From an uncultured Tateyamaria sp. (GTDB taxonomy: Bacteria; Pseudomonadota; Alphaproteobacteria; Rhodobacterales; Rhodobacteraceae), in assembly GCF_947504105.1 (NCBI RefSeq), contig NZ_CANNGP010000035.1, positions 1 through 43,474 on the forward strand: 43,474 bases of DNA, given 5' to 3'. Below, piece by piece: positions 34,481 through 42,549 of this stretch. The translations under genes were made by a program, and so were the position numbers. The notes below the pieces were generated by a model that worked only from the letters and a program-made list of their open reading frames with translations, had not been told where the DNA came from and made no database searches. The first letter of the stretch is position 1. Every line of letters starts with the position of its first letter.

Positions 34481-34950
34481 ACGGCGAAGCTGGACTCCGC
34501 ACGTCTGAGCATGTTGATCACTGCCTCAGCGCCTGCCGAGTTTGACTGTGCCATCTCAATCGGAGTACGCCCACCAAGCAATTTGTGCGGTCTGTTTAAG
34601 AAGCGCGATATCGCGTCTTCGTCTCCATGATACACACGGCTGACCGCATCGACCACACGACTAACTTCATACAGGCGCTCACTCATCTCGCGAGACAAAG
34701 CCTTGCGACTTTTCTTGGCCCTTCGCAGAGTCGCTTCTGGAATGAGAGGGCCAACAACCGCGGCACGACCGAGAGCCAAACTCAAAGTCTCTGCTGCCGA
34801 TACCGCCAGACCTTGCGCGATGCGATCTGCCAAACCAATGTCATCAAGCGGGTGTTTTGCTTTGAGTCCTAGAAGCATGCCAATTCGTCCCGACTCGGTT
34901 CCGGGTAACGCCTCTGGCGTCATGTAAGCTTGTAGCGGCGCCATATTCAT
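34477..34950 (-). CDS. Xre/MbcA/ParS-type antitoxin of the RES toxin
   Basis: The 157-residue protein neutralises the RES toxin. The C-terminal toxin-binding domain is clear: DAVSRVYHGDEDAISRFLNRPHKLLGGRTPIEMAQSNSAGAEAVINMLRR. The middle holds a weak helix-turn-helix (SREMSERLYEVSRVV). AGGAG lies six bases before the ATG at 34950. It likely represses its own promoter through the inverted repeats at 34970-35006. Confidence 0.85.
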   Translation of the reverse strand: MNMAPLQAYMTPEALPGTESGRIGMLLGLKAKHPLDDIGLADRIAQGLAVSAAETLSLALGRAAVVGPLIPEATLRRAKKSRKALSREMSERLYEVSRVVDAVSRVYHGDEDAISRFLNRPHKLLGGRTPIEMAQSNSAGAEAVINMLRRAESSFAV

Positions 34951-34969
34951 CTCCTATTGCAATCGTCAC

Positions 34970-35006
34970 ATGACGTTTATGTAGTCGTCATTTGACGAAT
35001 TGTCAA
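34970..35006. promoter_or_regulatory. Operator candidate of the RES-Xre module
   Basis: Twenty bases before the antitoxin start is ATGACG (34970-34975) paired with CGTCAT (34986-34991). It is followed by TTGACGAATTGTCAA (34992-35006), a second repeat with 5-base arms. The TGACG word is repeated in both, as expected for an autoregulatory antitoxin operator. Confidence 0.55.
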
Positions 35007-35280
35007 GGTGTGGCCCTGTTATCTCATTAGCTGCGCATCGTACTTTGCGCGCACATTTAGAGTTTTTGCTTCTGTTACGAAAGCTCGGACAACAGGCCTC
35101 GGCGTCCGAGACTTTGTAACGCCAAGGAAACCGAGTTTCTTCAGATGCAGGGCCAACACGCCAGAAAGAACTAAACCGGTCTACTGACTTTTCATCTGTT
35201 GGCCTCAAAGTGTCCGCTGTCCGTGGACAGGGGACACACAATGTCAAGTTCTGCGACGTACCGAGAGGAAGGCTAGGCAG
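35007..35280. other. Gene-free stretch with a nested palindrome
   Basis: No gene is visible between the antitoxin promoter and the end of scpB. At 35210-35237 is a 28-base nested palindrome built of GTGTCC, TGTCC, GGACA and GGACAC, each separated by two bases. It may be a protein-binding site or the end of an insertion. Confidence 0.5.
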
Positions 35281-35877
35281 TCACATCGTCACAGTGTCAT
35301 CGGCAATATCAGGCAAATCCCGCAAACTATGCAGGTCAAACGTCGCCAAGAACGTCTCAGTCGTCACGAAGGTATGCGGCGCGCCCGGCCGCGGACTTTT
35401 GGGCCCGTTGCCGATCAGGTTCTTGTAGCGCAGCCGACTGAGCAGATCGCGGTTGATCTCCTTGCCAAAGATGTCGGCGAGCCCGGCTCTGTCGATCGGT
35501 TGGTGATAGGCAACGGCGCAAAGCACTGCCATTTCTTCCTCGGAAAAGTTGTGCGCTTGGTCGCCAATATCAGCTACCGTCCGGATTGCCGTCGCATAGT
35601 GAGGCCTTGTCCGGAACATCCAGCCGCCGGCAACTGGGACAATCTCATAGGGCTTGGCTTTCAGATCGGCTTGGATGTCTTCGATCAGCAGATCGATGTT
35701 CGCGCCCTTCCCGACCACCAATGACAAGGCGTCCCGCTCAACCGGTATGCTACTGGCGAAGATGACAGCCTCGATGCGGTTCATCCATTCGCGCCATCTC
35801 AACTCAGCGGGCAAGTCTTCGAGCTCAACATCGAGCATCTCAGCTTCGGTATCATCTTGTCTGCGTGCGGCCATCAT
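35281..35877 (-). CDS. scpB: ScpB-like segregation and condensation protein
   Basis: ScpB is the winged-helix kite subunit of SMC condensin complexes. The 198-residue protein has the family start RIEAVIFASSIPVERDALSLVVG and the central FSEEEMAVLCAVAYHQPIDRAGLADIFGKEINRDLLSRL, matching both winged helices. No scpA or smc lies nearby, so it may work with host condensin or in plasmid organisation with its DUF1403 neighbour. Its ATG overlaps the DUF1403 stop (TAATG), so the two are coupled. Confidence 0.85.
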   Translation of the reverse strand: MMAARRQDDTEAEMLDVELEDLPAELRWREWMNRIEAVIFASSIPVERDALSLVVGKGANIDLLIEDIQADLKAKPYEIVPVAGGWMFRTRPHYATAIRTVADIGDQAHNFSEEEMAVLCAVAYHQPIDRAGLADIFGKEINRDLLSRLRYKNLIGNGPKSPRPGAPHTFVTTETFLATFDLHSLRDLPDIADDTVTM

Positions 35878-36839
35878 TACGCCACCCCATACAGACGGAA
35901 GGAAGCGCGGCCGGTCAGCTCTTTGGCGACGCCCAATTCGATCAGGCGTTCGCAGAGCCGCCGCGCGGATCGAGGTGTCATGGCTGTGCTTGATCCACGG
36001 ATGATGGGTGACAACATCGTTGAGGGCAGCACCGCGTCTTCCGACAGAAACAGACGCACTGCGTCCTGCGACCCCTTCGTACGCAGCTTTGGTTCGATCG
36101 CGCGGAGATGCACTGCACGACGGGCCAGATCATGGGCCAATCGCACCACATCTTGAGCAGCGCGTGCGACCGCGTCGTGGCACGCGATCTGAACGTCTGC
36201 ACCGTCCGCGATATTTCGAAACACTCTGCGGTTTAGATAAAGGCCAAAAAGGGGAAGCGGTCGTTCCCATCCCAAACCGCGCGCCAGGACCGTGTCGGAG
36301 CAAAGGAGGGCTGCCGCCTCCTGACGCGGAAAATCCCGAACGAAGGTTGAGAGAACCAAGCGGGCATGGGCAACGGGGTTGCCGACGCTTTGGTTCAGCT
36401 CGCCGACCAAGTCAGGCCATTGTTCCTGCATGTCGCTCGGCAAAAGGTTCCGCAGCCGATCTTGCCAATTGGCCTGGTTCAAGGAAATCGCTGATCCTGC
36501 TCTCCACAGCGCCAACATATCGCCGGCTGGTCCCTTCGCATCACCCGGGGCGGCCAACAAATAGGCATCACGGATTTCAGCTTCGCTTTGCACCCTGCCC
36601 TCTATCTTCAGGCAATGGGCGGCCGCGCGCAGCGCCAGCCGATTGCGTAACAATTCGGTAGGGACATTGATGCTAGGATCGTTGAGGGCGACATGCAGCA
36701 AAGTGAGCGCCGCACCGCTGGCAAAGCCAGCCGTTTCTGGGGTTTCGGCACCGGAAGCATCCATGATCCACTTCGGTAAAAGGGGTGGCAATATGGTGTC
36801 AGGTGTTTTTCGTTTTGCTGCATGGGTCGTCTGAATCAT
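35877..36839 (-). CDS. DUF1403 family protein
   Basis: The 320-residue mostly helical protein fits DUF1403 as I remember it: LLPKWIMDASGAETPETAGFASGAAL at the N-terminus, RLALRAAAHCLKIEGR, and YLLAAPGDAKGPAGDMLALWR. The function is unknown. The C-terminal 50 residues (TPRSARRLCERLIELGVAKEL) look like a winged helix. It is coupled to scpB and diverges from the tyrosine recombinase, a set I associate with alphaproteobacterial plasmids. A role with ScpB in plasmid structure or recombination is an inference. Confidence 0.7.
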   Translation of the reverse strand: MIQTTHAAKRKTPDTILPPLLPKWIMDASGAETPETAGFASGAALTLLHVALNDPSINVPTELLRNRLALRAAAHCLKIEGRVQSEAEIRDAYLLAAPGDAKGPAGDMLALWRAGSAISLNQANWQDRLRNLLPSDMQEQWPDLVGELNQSVGNPVAHARLVLSTFVRDFPRQEAAALLCSDTVLARGLGWERPLPLFGLYLNRRVFRNIADGADVQIACHDAVARAAQDVVRLAHDLARRAVHLRAIEPKLRTKGSQDAVRLFLSEDAVLPSTMLSPIIRGSSTAMTPRSARRLCERLIELGVAKELTGRASFRLYGVA

Positions 36840-36914
36840 GCAAACAGTGTAAGTTATATCGGCGCTTTATGCTATCAAATAGGCATTAAACCGCCCCACC
36901 TTATACCTCTCCAC

Positions 36915-36945
36915 TATGTCCAATAAGTTTGCCTTATCGGACATA
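36915..36945. other. Inverted repeat, candidate recombinase core site or operator
   Basis: TATGTCCAATAAG (36915-36927) and CTTATCGGACATA (36933-36945) are inverted copies with one mismatch, separated by five bases (TTTGC). Arms of 11-13 bases around a short centre are the layout of tyrosine-recombinase crossover sites. It lies 20 bp before the recombinase gene. An operator for the divergent promoters is the alternative. Confidence 0.5.
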
Positions 36946-36965
36946 AAAAGAATATGCTTTGAAAC

Positions 36966-38165
36966 ATGCGCAAATCACCCGAAAAAGCCGAGAAATCGAC
37001 CTCAGCTGCCACTACCGCGTCCGGCGACGCTGCGGTCGACGAGAGAGATCAGCTGCCTGCGTCAGCCGAAGATATGCCGGACATCGATCTTGATGATCTT
37101 CTGTCAGATGAGACCGATAAGGAAGACGACAGGTCACAGAGCATCGCCCTGCCCGCTCATGTTGCGGGATCCGGATCGCTCGACCGCCTCGTCGACCAGG
37201 CACGCGGCTATGCCGCCGCCGCAACAGCCGAAAACACCAATAAGGCCTACAAGGCAGATTGGAGGCACTTCGCCAGCTGGTGCCGGCGCAAAGGCGTCGA
37301 TGCCCTGGTCCCCTCCCCCGCCGTGATCGGGCTCTACATCTCTGACTGTGCGAAACCGCAAGACGGATCCCCCGCCCTGTCTGTGGCCACGATCGAACGG
37401 CGCTTGTCCGGCCTCGCCTCCAACTACCGTCAGCGTGGTCTTACGCTCGACATGAAAGATTGTCACATCGCCTCGGTCTGGGCCGGGATCAAAAACACCC
37501 ACGGCACACCGCCAGTCCAGAAGGAAGCGGTGCTGGCCGAGGATGTGCTCGAGATGGTGGCGCTGCTCAGCTTTGGGCTGAGGGATATGCGCGACCGCGC
37601 CATTCTCTTGATCGGCTATGCTGGCGGGCTGCGCCGCACTGAGATTACCGGTCTGGATATCGGCAAAGAGGAGACTGACGACGGTCGCGGCTACATCGAA
37701 CTACTGGACGGCGGGGTTGTGATGCACATCAAGGGCAAGACCGGTTGGCGAGAGGTGGAGATCGGTCGCGGATCCTCCGATCAGTCCTGCCCGGTCCATA
37801 CACTGGAGCAGTGGATAAATTACGCAAAGATCGACTTCGGCCCGGTGTTCCGGCGGGTCTATCGGGACAATTCCGGGGTCGGGACCGAGCGACTCTCTGA
37901 CAAACATGTTGTGCGGTTGATCAAGCGTCTCGTCCTGGACTCCGGAGTTGGCCTTGACCGACCAACACTCTCAAAACTCTCTGATGAAGAGCGCGTGAAA
38001 CACTTTTCCGGCCATTCCCTGCGCGCCGGTCTCGCCTCTGGGGCAGAAGTTGATGAGCGCTACGTTCAAAAACAACTCGGTCATGCCTCCGCCGAGATGA
38101 CACGGCGCTATCAACGCCGCAGGGATCGGTTCCGGGTCAATCTCACAAAAGCGGCTGGACTTTAG
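36966..38165 (+). CDS. Tyrosine recombinase / integrase
   Basis: The 399-residue recombinase has an acidic N-terminal tail of about 75 residues, then a SAM-like core-binding domain (ENTNKAYKADWRHFASWCRRKG). The catalytic domain has Arg223/224 in GGLRRTEITGL, HSLRAG with His350 and Arg353, LGHAS, and Tyr382 in TRRYQRRR. It lies on the plasmid backbone next to rep and partition functions, with no att duplication or IS ends visible, so multimer resolution is more likely than mobility. The ribosome site is weak. Confidence 0.88.
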   Translation: MRKSPEKAEKSTSAATTASGDAAVDERDQLPASAEDMPDIDLDDLLSDETDKEDDRSQSIALPAHVAGSGSLDRLVDQARGYAAAATAENTNKAYKADWRHFASWCRRKGVDALVPSPAVIGLYISDCAKPQDGSPALSVATIERRLSGLASNYRQRGLTLDMKDCHIASVWAGIKNTHGTPPVQKEAVLAEDVLEMVALLSFGLRDMRDRAILLIGYAGGLRRTEITGLDIGKEETDDGRGYIELLDGGVVMHIKGKTGWREVEIGRGSSDQSCPVHTLEQWINYAKIDFGPVFRRVYRDNSGVGTERLSDKHVVRLIKRLVLDSGVGLDRPTLSKLSDEERVKHFSGHSLRAGLASGAEVDERYVQKQLGHASAEMTRRYQRRRDRFRVNLTKAAGL

Positions 38166-38180
38166 CCAAAGCCCCCTGCC

Positions 38181-38483
38181 CTACGCGGCGGACTGCAATT
38201 TCTCCACTTTGATCTCAGCCTCATGCAACCTGGCTTGTGCCAGTTCATAGCTGCTCTGCATACGCAACAATGTATCGGCCTTGACGCCAAACGCTTTCTC
38301 AAACCGGATTGCCATCTCGGCGGACAGACCGGTCCTGCTGTTCAACAGGCTGCTCATCGCTTGACGCGAAACGCCAAAGTGATCGGCAAGAGCCTTCACA
38401 CTCATACCTGTCGGTTCGACAATTTCAGTCTTGAGCCAGTCGCCCGCATGGACATGCAGGCCGGGATGCATTTCAAGAGCCAT
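38181..38483 (-). CDS. higA: HigA-type antitoxin
   Basis: This 100-residue helix-turn-helix protein neutralises HigB and represses the operon. MHPGLHVHAGDWLKTEIVEPTGMSVKALADHFGVSRQAMSSLLNSRTGLSAEMAIRFEKAFGV is the classical HigA sequence (helix-turn-helix about residues 28-50). The ATG at 38483 is chosen because GGAGG stands six bases upstream; a longer frame to 38519 is inside higB. The overlap with higB is 11 bases. Confidence 0.9.
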   Translation of the reverse strand: MALEMHPGLHVHAGDWLKTEIVEPTGMSVKALADHFGVSRQAMSSLLNSRTGLSAEMAIRFEKAFGVKADTLLRMQSSYELAQARLHEAEIKVEKLQSAA

Positions 38484-38763
38484 GATAATCCTCCAGATCC
38501 ATGTTGATGAGAGCACCATCCTCGTTCAACTGGAACGTCAATCGCCAGTTTTTGGTCACTGTCATCGACCAGGTGCCCTTCCGGTTCCCCGTCAACGGGT
38601 GCAATCCGTAATTTGGTGGGGTCGCCAACTCTTCCAGACCGCCCGCCGCATCGACAAAGGCCAGCATTTTGCGTAACCTGTCAGTATCACCGACCAGGCC
38701 CTTTGGGTTTCCGGTTTCAAAGAACCGCCTGAGCCCCTTATGGCCAATACTCTCAATTCTCAT
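38473..38763 (-). CDS. higB: HigB/RelE-type mRNA interferase toxin
   Basis: The 96-residue toxin has HKGLRRFFETGNPKGL at the start and YGLHPLTGNRKGTWSMTVTKNWRLTFQLNEDGA at the end, the pattern of HigB ribosome-dependent RNases. The toxin gene comes first, as in other higBA operons. The module sits between the recombinase and repC, and likely kills plasmid-free cells. Confidence 0.9.
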   Translation of the reverse strand: MRIESIGHKGLRRFFETGNPKGLVGDTDRLRKMLAFVDAAGGLEELATPPNYGLHPLTGNRKGTWSMTVTKNWRLTFQLNEDGALINMDLEDYHGS

Positions 38764-38796
38764 GTTCGTTCCTACAGTTAAGACGCAGTGCTGTCA

Positions 38797-38819
38797 AGTG
38801 TCGCCTTACGGGCGACACT
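38797..38819 (-). terminator. Hairpin at the end of the repABC operon
   Basis: AGTGTCGCC (38797-38805) and GGCGACACT (38811-38819) pair perfectly over nine bases around a 5-base loop, directly at the repC stop. No U-tract follows; a TTGACA that may start the higBA promoter comes next on the minus strand. It may end the repABC message or serve as operator for HigA. Confidence 0.5.
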
Positions 38820-40131
38820 ATGAAACGCGCTCGCTCAAACGGCCGTAGAAACTGCGGTCCAGATGCAACTCCCCTGCCCTGGCCTTCTCGACCATCCCTC
38901 GGAGATAGCCGCCAGGCGATTTGACCTCTCCGGTTGTGTGCTTGTCGAAGATCAGCGCGATCGCGGCGGCCGCAACAGCCGGACCAAGGGCCTTTTGCGA
39001 CAGGTTCCAGGCATCTTCGGATATTCCCGCCATACCCCTGATTTGCCCGGCGGCCCGGTGCAGTTCATTCCAGTCCCGGATATATCCGCCGCCAACAGCC
39101 CGCGCCATCTCGGCAAAATGAGGGCAGGTTGCCATCAGCATCGGGATATCGACCTCTGATGTGCGTTTGTTGGTATGGGTGCTCCACTGGATATCAAGAT
39201 CCACCTGTTCCGGTCTTTCAACCCGCTCAGGTTCTGGCATTTCTGGCTCAACGCCCGCCGCGTGCTTTTTTTCAAAGCGATTACTATTTACGGGATCAGG
39301 TTGGTTTGTAGTTAGTATGTGGGTGCCATCAGAGACACCTGTGGGTGCCATATTTACATTAATTGGAACTACATTGCTTTCGGAAGATGCCTCCGCATTG
39401 GGTGATTTGACGTCGGATTCCTCTGGCCAATCGAAAGCAGCCTCAAAAGCTTCCTCAACGCGGCCTTTGAAAGCTTTGAACCAGTCTACGATGTCCAGGA
39501 GCTTGTTGGCCGTTGTAGTGCGCTTTGGCAGGCTCTGAAGCAGTACAGCGAACTCTTCTTCCAAATCTTTCCACGGGCCTCTGAGGCCGCTCTCCAGAGC
39601 CTTGTCGATCTTTGCACGGATGACACGCCGCGTAATCGTCACAACATTCCTCAGAGAGGCACAGAACGCGCGTTCCTGCTTCAACTGAGCGTAGAGCGCC
39701 TCAAACTCTTCTGCGCGCGCTGCCAGCGGTGCCAGGTCGAAGCCATAGGCCTCCACAATCACACCATCCTCGTCCCTGTGGCCATAACGCTTGCCGTTGG
39801 GGCTGTCCTTGATCCAGATGAGGCCCAGTTCCGCCAGCCGACGGACATGGCGTCTCAGCGTGGACAGAGAGAACCCTGTTTGTTCCATCAGAAAGTTGTT
39901 GGAAGCCCAGACGATCGGCCGCCTGCCCTGCTCCCAATCCTGCGGCTGCGTGAAAGCGGCGAATGTATCGAGCAAAAGCAAGTCTTGCGCCTGCAGGCCG
40001 ATTGCGGCGGCCACCCTTTTGGCCGCACTCGTTGCCTGTGATTTGGGTATAGAAAGCTGTTCACCGGCTTGTGCGTGCTTTTCAGCGACCACAAGGCCCG
40101 GCGTTGGCTTGCGCCATCCGTTATGTTTCAT
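38818..40131 (-). CDS. repC: Replication initiator RepC
   Basis: RepC is the initiator of repABC plasmids and opens the origin, which lies inside its own gene. The 437 residues start MKHNGWRKPTPGL and show AIGLQAQDLLLLDTFAAFTQPQDW and the winged helix QTGFSLSTLRRHVRRLAELGLIWIKDSPNGKRYGHRD. The second domain begins after a variable linker (about residues 225-310) rich in Asn and Ser. AGGAGG lies 13 bases before the ATG. Synthesis should be limited by the counter-transcribed RNA at 40236. Confidence 0.93.
   Translation of the reverse strand: MKHNGWRKPTPGLVVAEKHAQAGEQLSIPKSQATSAAKRVAAAIGLQAQDLLLLDTFAAFTQPQDWEQGRRPIVWASNNFLMEQTGFSLSTLRRHVRRLAELGLIWIKDSPNGKRYGHRDEDGVIVEAYGFDLAPLAARAEEFEALYAQLKQERAFCASLRNVVTITRRVIRAKIDKALESGLRGPWKDLEEEFAVLLQSLPKRTTTANKLLDIVDWFKAFKGRVEEAFEAAFDWPEESDVKSPNAEASSESNVVPINVNMAPTGVSDGTHILTTNQPDPVNSNRFEKKHAAGVEPEMPEPERVERPEQVDLDIQWSTHTNKRTSEVDIPMLMATCPHFAEMARAVGGGYIRDWNELHRAAGQIRGMAGISEDAWNLSQKALGPAVAAAAIALIFDKHTTGEVKSPGGYLRGMVEKARAGELHLDRSFYGRLSERVS
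39262..39390. other. oriV: AT-rich stretch in repC with direct repeats, candidate oriV
   Basis: In repABC plasmids oriV maps to an AT-rich part of repC. This segment is clearly AT-richer than the rest of the gene and encodes the variable linker. It contains TGTGGGTGCCAT twice (39318-39329 and 39340-39351), 22 bases apart and so in different reading frames, which makes a DNA role likely. Confidence 0.55.
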
Positions 40132-40200
40132 GGGTTCTTTTCGACCTCCTTTAGTTGAAAGAGGGCAAAAGAATTCCGTTCACCGAATCGGTGTTCTGCA

Positions 40201-40230
40201 TTGACAGTGATTCGCGGAGGGTGCTATCTA
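40201..40230 (+). promoter_or_regulatory. Promoter of the counter-transcribed RNA
   Basis: TTGACA at 40201-40206 is followed after 17 bases by CTATCT (or TATCTA one base on). The promoter points against repABC in the repB-repC gap, where this plasmid class makes its antisense RNA. Confidence 0.65.
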
Positions 40231-40235
40231 GTAGG

Positions 40236-40287
40236 TGCAAATTACCTAGATCAGCTCTCTTACCGCATGGTGGAGGGCTTTTCTTTT
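40236..40287 (+). ncRNA. Counter-transcribed RNA of repABC (incompatibility RNA)
   Basis: The region after the promoter gives a transcript of about 50 bases, the usual size for repABC antisense RNAs. It contains CTCTTACC-GCAT-GGTGGAG, which can fold as a stem with wobble pairs, and ends in TTTTCTTTT (40279-40287), as an intrinsic terminator would. It should pair with the repB-repC leader and keep repC low, setting copy number and incompatibility. Confidence 0.6.
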
Positions 40288-40302
40288 GCCTGTATTAACT
40301 CC

Positions 40303-41280
40303 TCATTGTTTCTGTTCCGCCTTGAACTGCTCGTACAATTTTTCAAGGCGTTCGGAGACGAATTCTCCAAACTCGATTGCACGCTGGTCTTTAGCTTTCA
40401 CGGCGATGGTGAAGCTTTTCCCGCGCGATGTTGAACTGACCTCAATGGCCTTATCTTTGGGTGTCCACGGTCGGGCTTTTTTTGTAGCGCCCTTAATGGT
40501 CTTCTGGCCTCGTTTGAGAGTGCCAAGAAGTAATTCGAACCTTTCGTCGGAGCTGAGGGTGCCAAATCTATCTGATCCGATTATCTCTTGAGCGCGCTGC
40601 GAGTTCGCGGGGCGATCAAGCAGTGTCTTCAGCTCATACCACCTGTCTCGGCCAATTGATTTCGCGGCTCCAAGCGACGTGAGGATAGGTTCTGCAATGC
40701 TGGCAACTGACAGCATCTTTGAAAGCGTTGCCTTGTCGACCGAGAGCGCTGAGAGTGCAGTAGTATTATCGTTGTCATACCCACCGTTCGCGACGTTTGC
40801 TGCCAGCAACGCGCGTTCGAGGAAGGAAAGATTAGCACGGGCAGCATTTTCCTGGCCCTGAGCAACAACGTGATCACGATCCGACATATACTTAACGACG
40901 GCCCGGACATTAATGCCAAGCTCTTCGGCGACCTTTCGACGACGCGCGCCGAACACTACCATATATCGACCGTCTAGCTTCGGATGGGGCCTGACTAAGA
41001 TCGGTGAGTTCTGCCCATCTTCGTCGATAGCCTTCTTCAATGCCTGAAAATCACGATCATCGTGTTCTAAACGATCCTTCAAAAACGAGGGATCAATCAG
41101 CGACGGTTCAAGCTCAACGATGGTTTCGCCTTCGAGAAGCTTGTCAGCCTTGTCAGCCAAATCGTCGAGCGTACTCGAAATAGACTTCGATGCCCCACGC
41201 GAGACAAACTCGCGCTCCTTGGGGCTTGCAGGGTCCGGCGCGTCACCTAGCACGCTTTCAAATGGGTTTTTCCTAGCCAT
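40303..41280 (-). CDS. repB: Partition protein RepB (ParB family)
   Basis: RepB binds parS and works with RepA to segregate the plasmid. From the ATG at 41280 it has 325 residues and the usual opening MARKNPFESVLG. GRYMVVFGARRRKVAEELG and ENAARANLSFLERALLAAN are the ParB CTP-binding-type motifs, and VDKATLSKMLSVAS is the helix-turn-helix. The start with AGGTGGG upstream is preferred to an in-frame GTG four codons earlier. A parS-like site lies 53 bp before it. Confidence 0.92.
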   Translation of the reverse strand: MARKNPFESVLGDAPDPASPKEREFVSRGASKSISSTLDDLADKADKLLEGETIVELEPSLIDPSFLKDRLEHDDRDFQALKKAIDEDGQNSPILVRPHPKLDGRYMVVFGARRRKVAEELGINVRAVVKYMSDRDHVVAQGQENAARANLSFLERALLAANVANGGYDNDNTTALSALSVDKATLSKMLSVASIAEPILTSLGAAKSIGRDRWYELKTLLDRPANSQRAQEIIGSDRFGTLSSDERFELLLGTLKRGQKTIKGATKKARPWTPKDKAIEVSSTSRGKSFTIAVKAKDQRAIEFGEFVSERLEKLYEQFKAEQKQ

Positions 41281-41332
41281 ACAAATACCCACCTTTCACT
41301 AGGTCGATGTTTTTGTGCGGTTTTTTTGCCAT

Positions 41333-41348
41333 TTTGACTGCCGTCAAC
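41333..41348. other. parS: parS-like site between repA and repB
   Basis: TTTGACTGCCGTCAAC; its reverse complement fits the repABC partition site consensus GTTNNCNGCNGNNAAC at all but the last position. An identical 16-base site in the other orientation is upstream of repA at 42723. Confidence 0.72.
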
Positions 41349-41352
41349 TTAC

Positions 41353-42549
41353 TCATATCCGACCCCACGCTCTGTGAATGAGGTCTTGGACCTCAGCGTT
41401 CACTGCCCACATGCTTTCGAAGGCACGGTCATAGGTTTCTCTGTTGAATTTACCCCGCTCGATTTCAAACAGTGACTGCTTCGTGAGCCCTGCATCAGAG
41501 ATTGCAGTCGATTTCAGCATGTGGTTGGTCAGAATTTCTTCTGCGAACATCGACTGCATAAAACCCAGCATTTGCGTTTGCGGGATATCGGTCGGTTCAT
41601 AGCGCGTGATGAGATACCGGAGCCAATCCATCTGGACATTTGCACCTGCTTTTACGAGCGACTTGGTGAAATTACCGAGGGTCAATAGGAACTGGCTCAT
41701 TGACATCAGATCCAACATCTCGGGATGAACTGTTATCAAAACTGAAGTAGATGCCGTTACGGCCGTCAGCGTCAGGTATCCAAGCTGTGGCGGGCAATCC
41801 AATACAACAATGTCGTAGCGATCATCGACATCCTCCAGCGCCTTGCTCAATCGCGTGAAGAAGAGTTTGCCTTCGCGGGACGCTTGCGCAGCCAGTGGGG
41901 TTTCAAATTCATACTCTGACAGCTCGAGGTTGGCGGGGACGATATCAAGCGAAGGGAAATTCGTTGGGCTGATGAGTTCAGCAATTGATTGACGTTCTTC
42001 ATCGTAACGCAAAGCGTCATAGACTGAGCGGTTATCGTCAAGTTCGGGTTGGTATCCAAACAGCGCAGAAAGTGACGCTTGAGGATCCAAGTCTAATGCC
42101 AGGACACGATGGCCCGTAAGAGCCAACTGTTGCGCGAGGTGCACCGCGGTCGTTGTTTTGCCGCTCCCGCCTTTGAAATTGACAACACCTATGACCTGGA
42201 GCTTCTCACCGTCTCGCCGATGGGGAACATAGTTCTTTGCCCCTGACTTTCCGGTCTTGTCGAGGTAGGTTCGAAGCTCGATTATTTGCTCTGCCGTATA
42301 GAACCGTCGACCTCCGGCCTTAGTTGTTGGAGTAGGGCCCTTATCCTCGAGACTTAGTCGCTTCAGGTTATTTGGACTCACACCCAAAAACCGCGCAGCT
42401 TCCGCCATCGAGAATTCGCGCAGCATCTTTCGCGCATCCGGTGGAAAGTTTTCACGACGCAACATGTCTAGGCGCCGAGAAATCTCTGCACCTTGCGCAA
42501 GAATCTTGTTATCAAATTCAAACGCCGGAAACGGTGTGCTGTTTTCCAT
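41353..42549 (-). CDS. repA: Partition ATPase RepA (ParA family)
   Basis: RepA is a Walker-type ATPase that moves plasmid copies and represses the operon. The 398 residues start with a MerR-like DNA-binding part (FSMAEAARFLGVSPNNLKRLSLEDK to RRFYTAEQI, about 46-90). The deviant Walker A is KGGSGKT at 126-132, and VLDCPPQLGYLT is the later ParA motif. Length and layout match RepA of repABC operons. It is the first gene of the cassette, followed by repB after 72 bp and then repC. Confidence 0.94.
   Translation of the reverse strand: MENSTPFPAFEFDNKILAQGAEISRRLDMLRRENFPPDARKMLREFSMAEAARFLGVSPNNLKRLSLEDKGPTPTTKAGGRRFYTAEQIIELRTYLDKTGKSGAKNYVPHRRDGEKLQVIGVVNFKGGSGKTTTAVHLAQQLALTGHRVLALDLDPQASLSALFGYQPELDDNRSVYDALRYDEERQSIAELISPTNFPSLDIVPANLELSEYEFETPLAAQASREGKLFFTRLSKALEDVDDRYDIVVLDCPPQLGYLTLTAVTASTSVLITVHPEMLDLMSMSQFLLTLGNFTKSLVKAGANVQMDWLRYLITRYEPTDIPQTQMLGFMQSMFAEEILTNHMLKSTAISDAGLTKQSLFEIERGKFNRETYDRAFESMWAVNAEVQDLIHRAWGRI

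Noticed and set aside
41281-41292. GTG start for repB four codons upstream
   Set aside because: The usual RepB opening MARKNPFESVLG starts at 41280 and has AGGTGGG at a proper distance.
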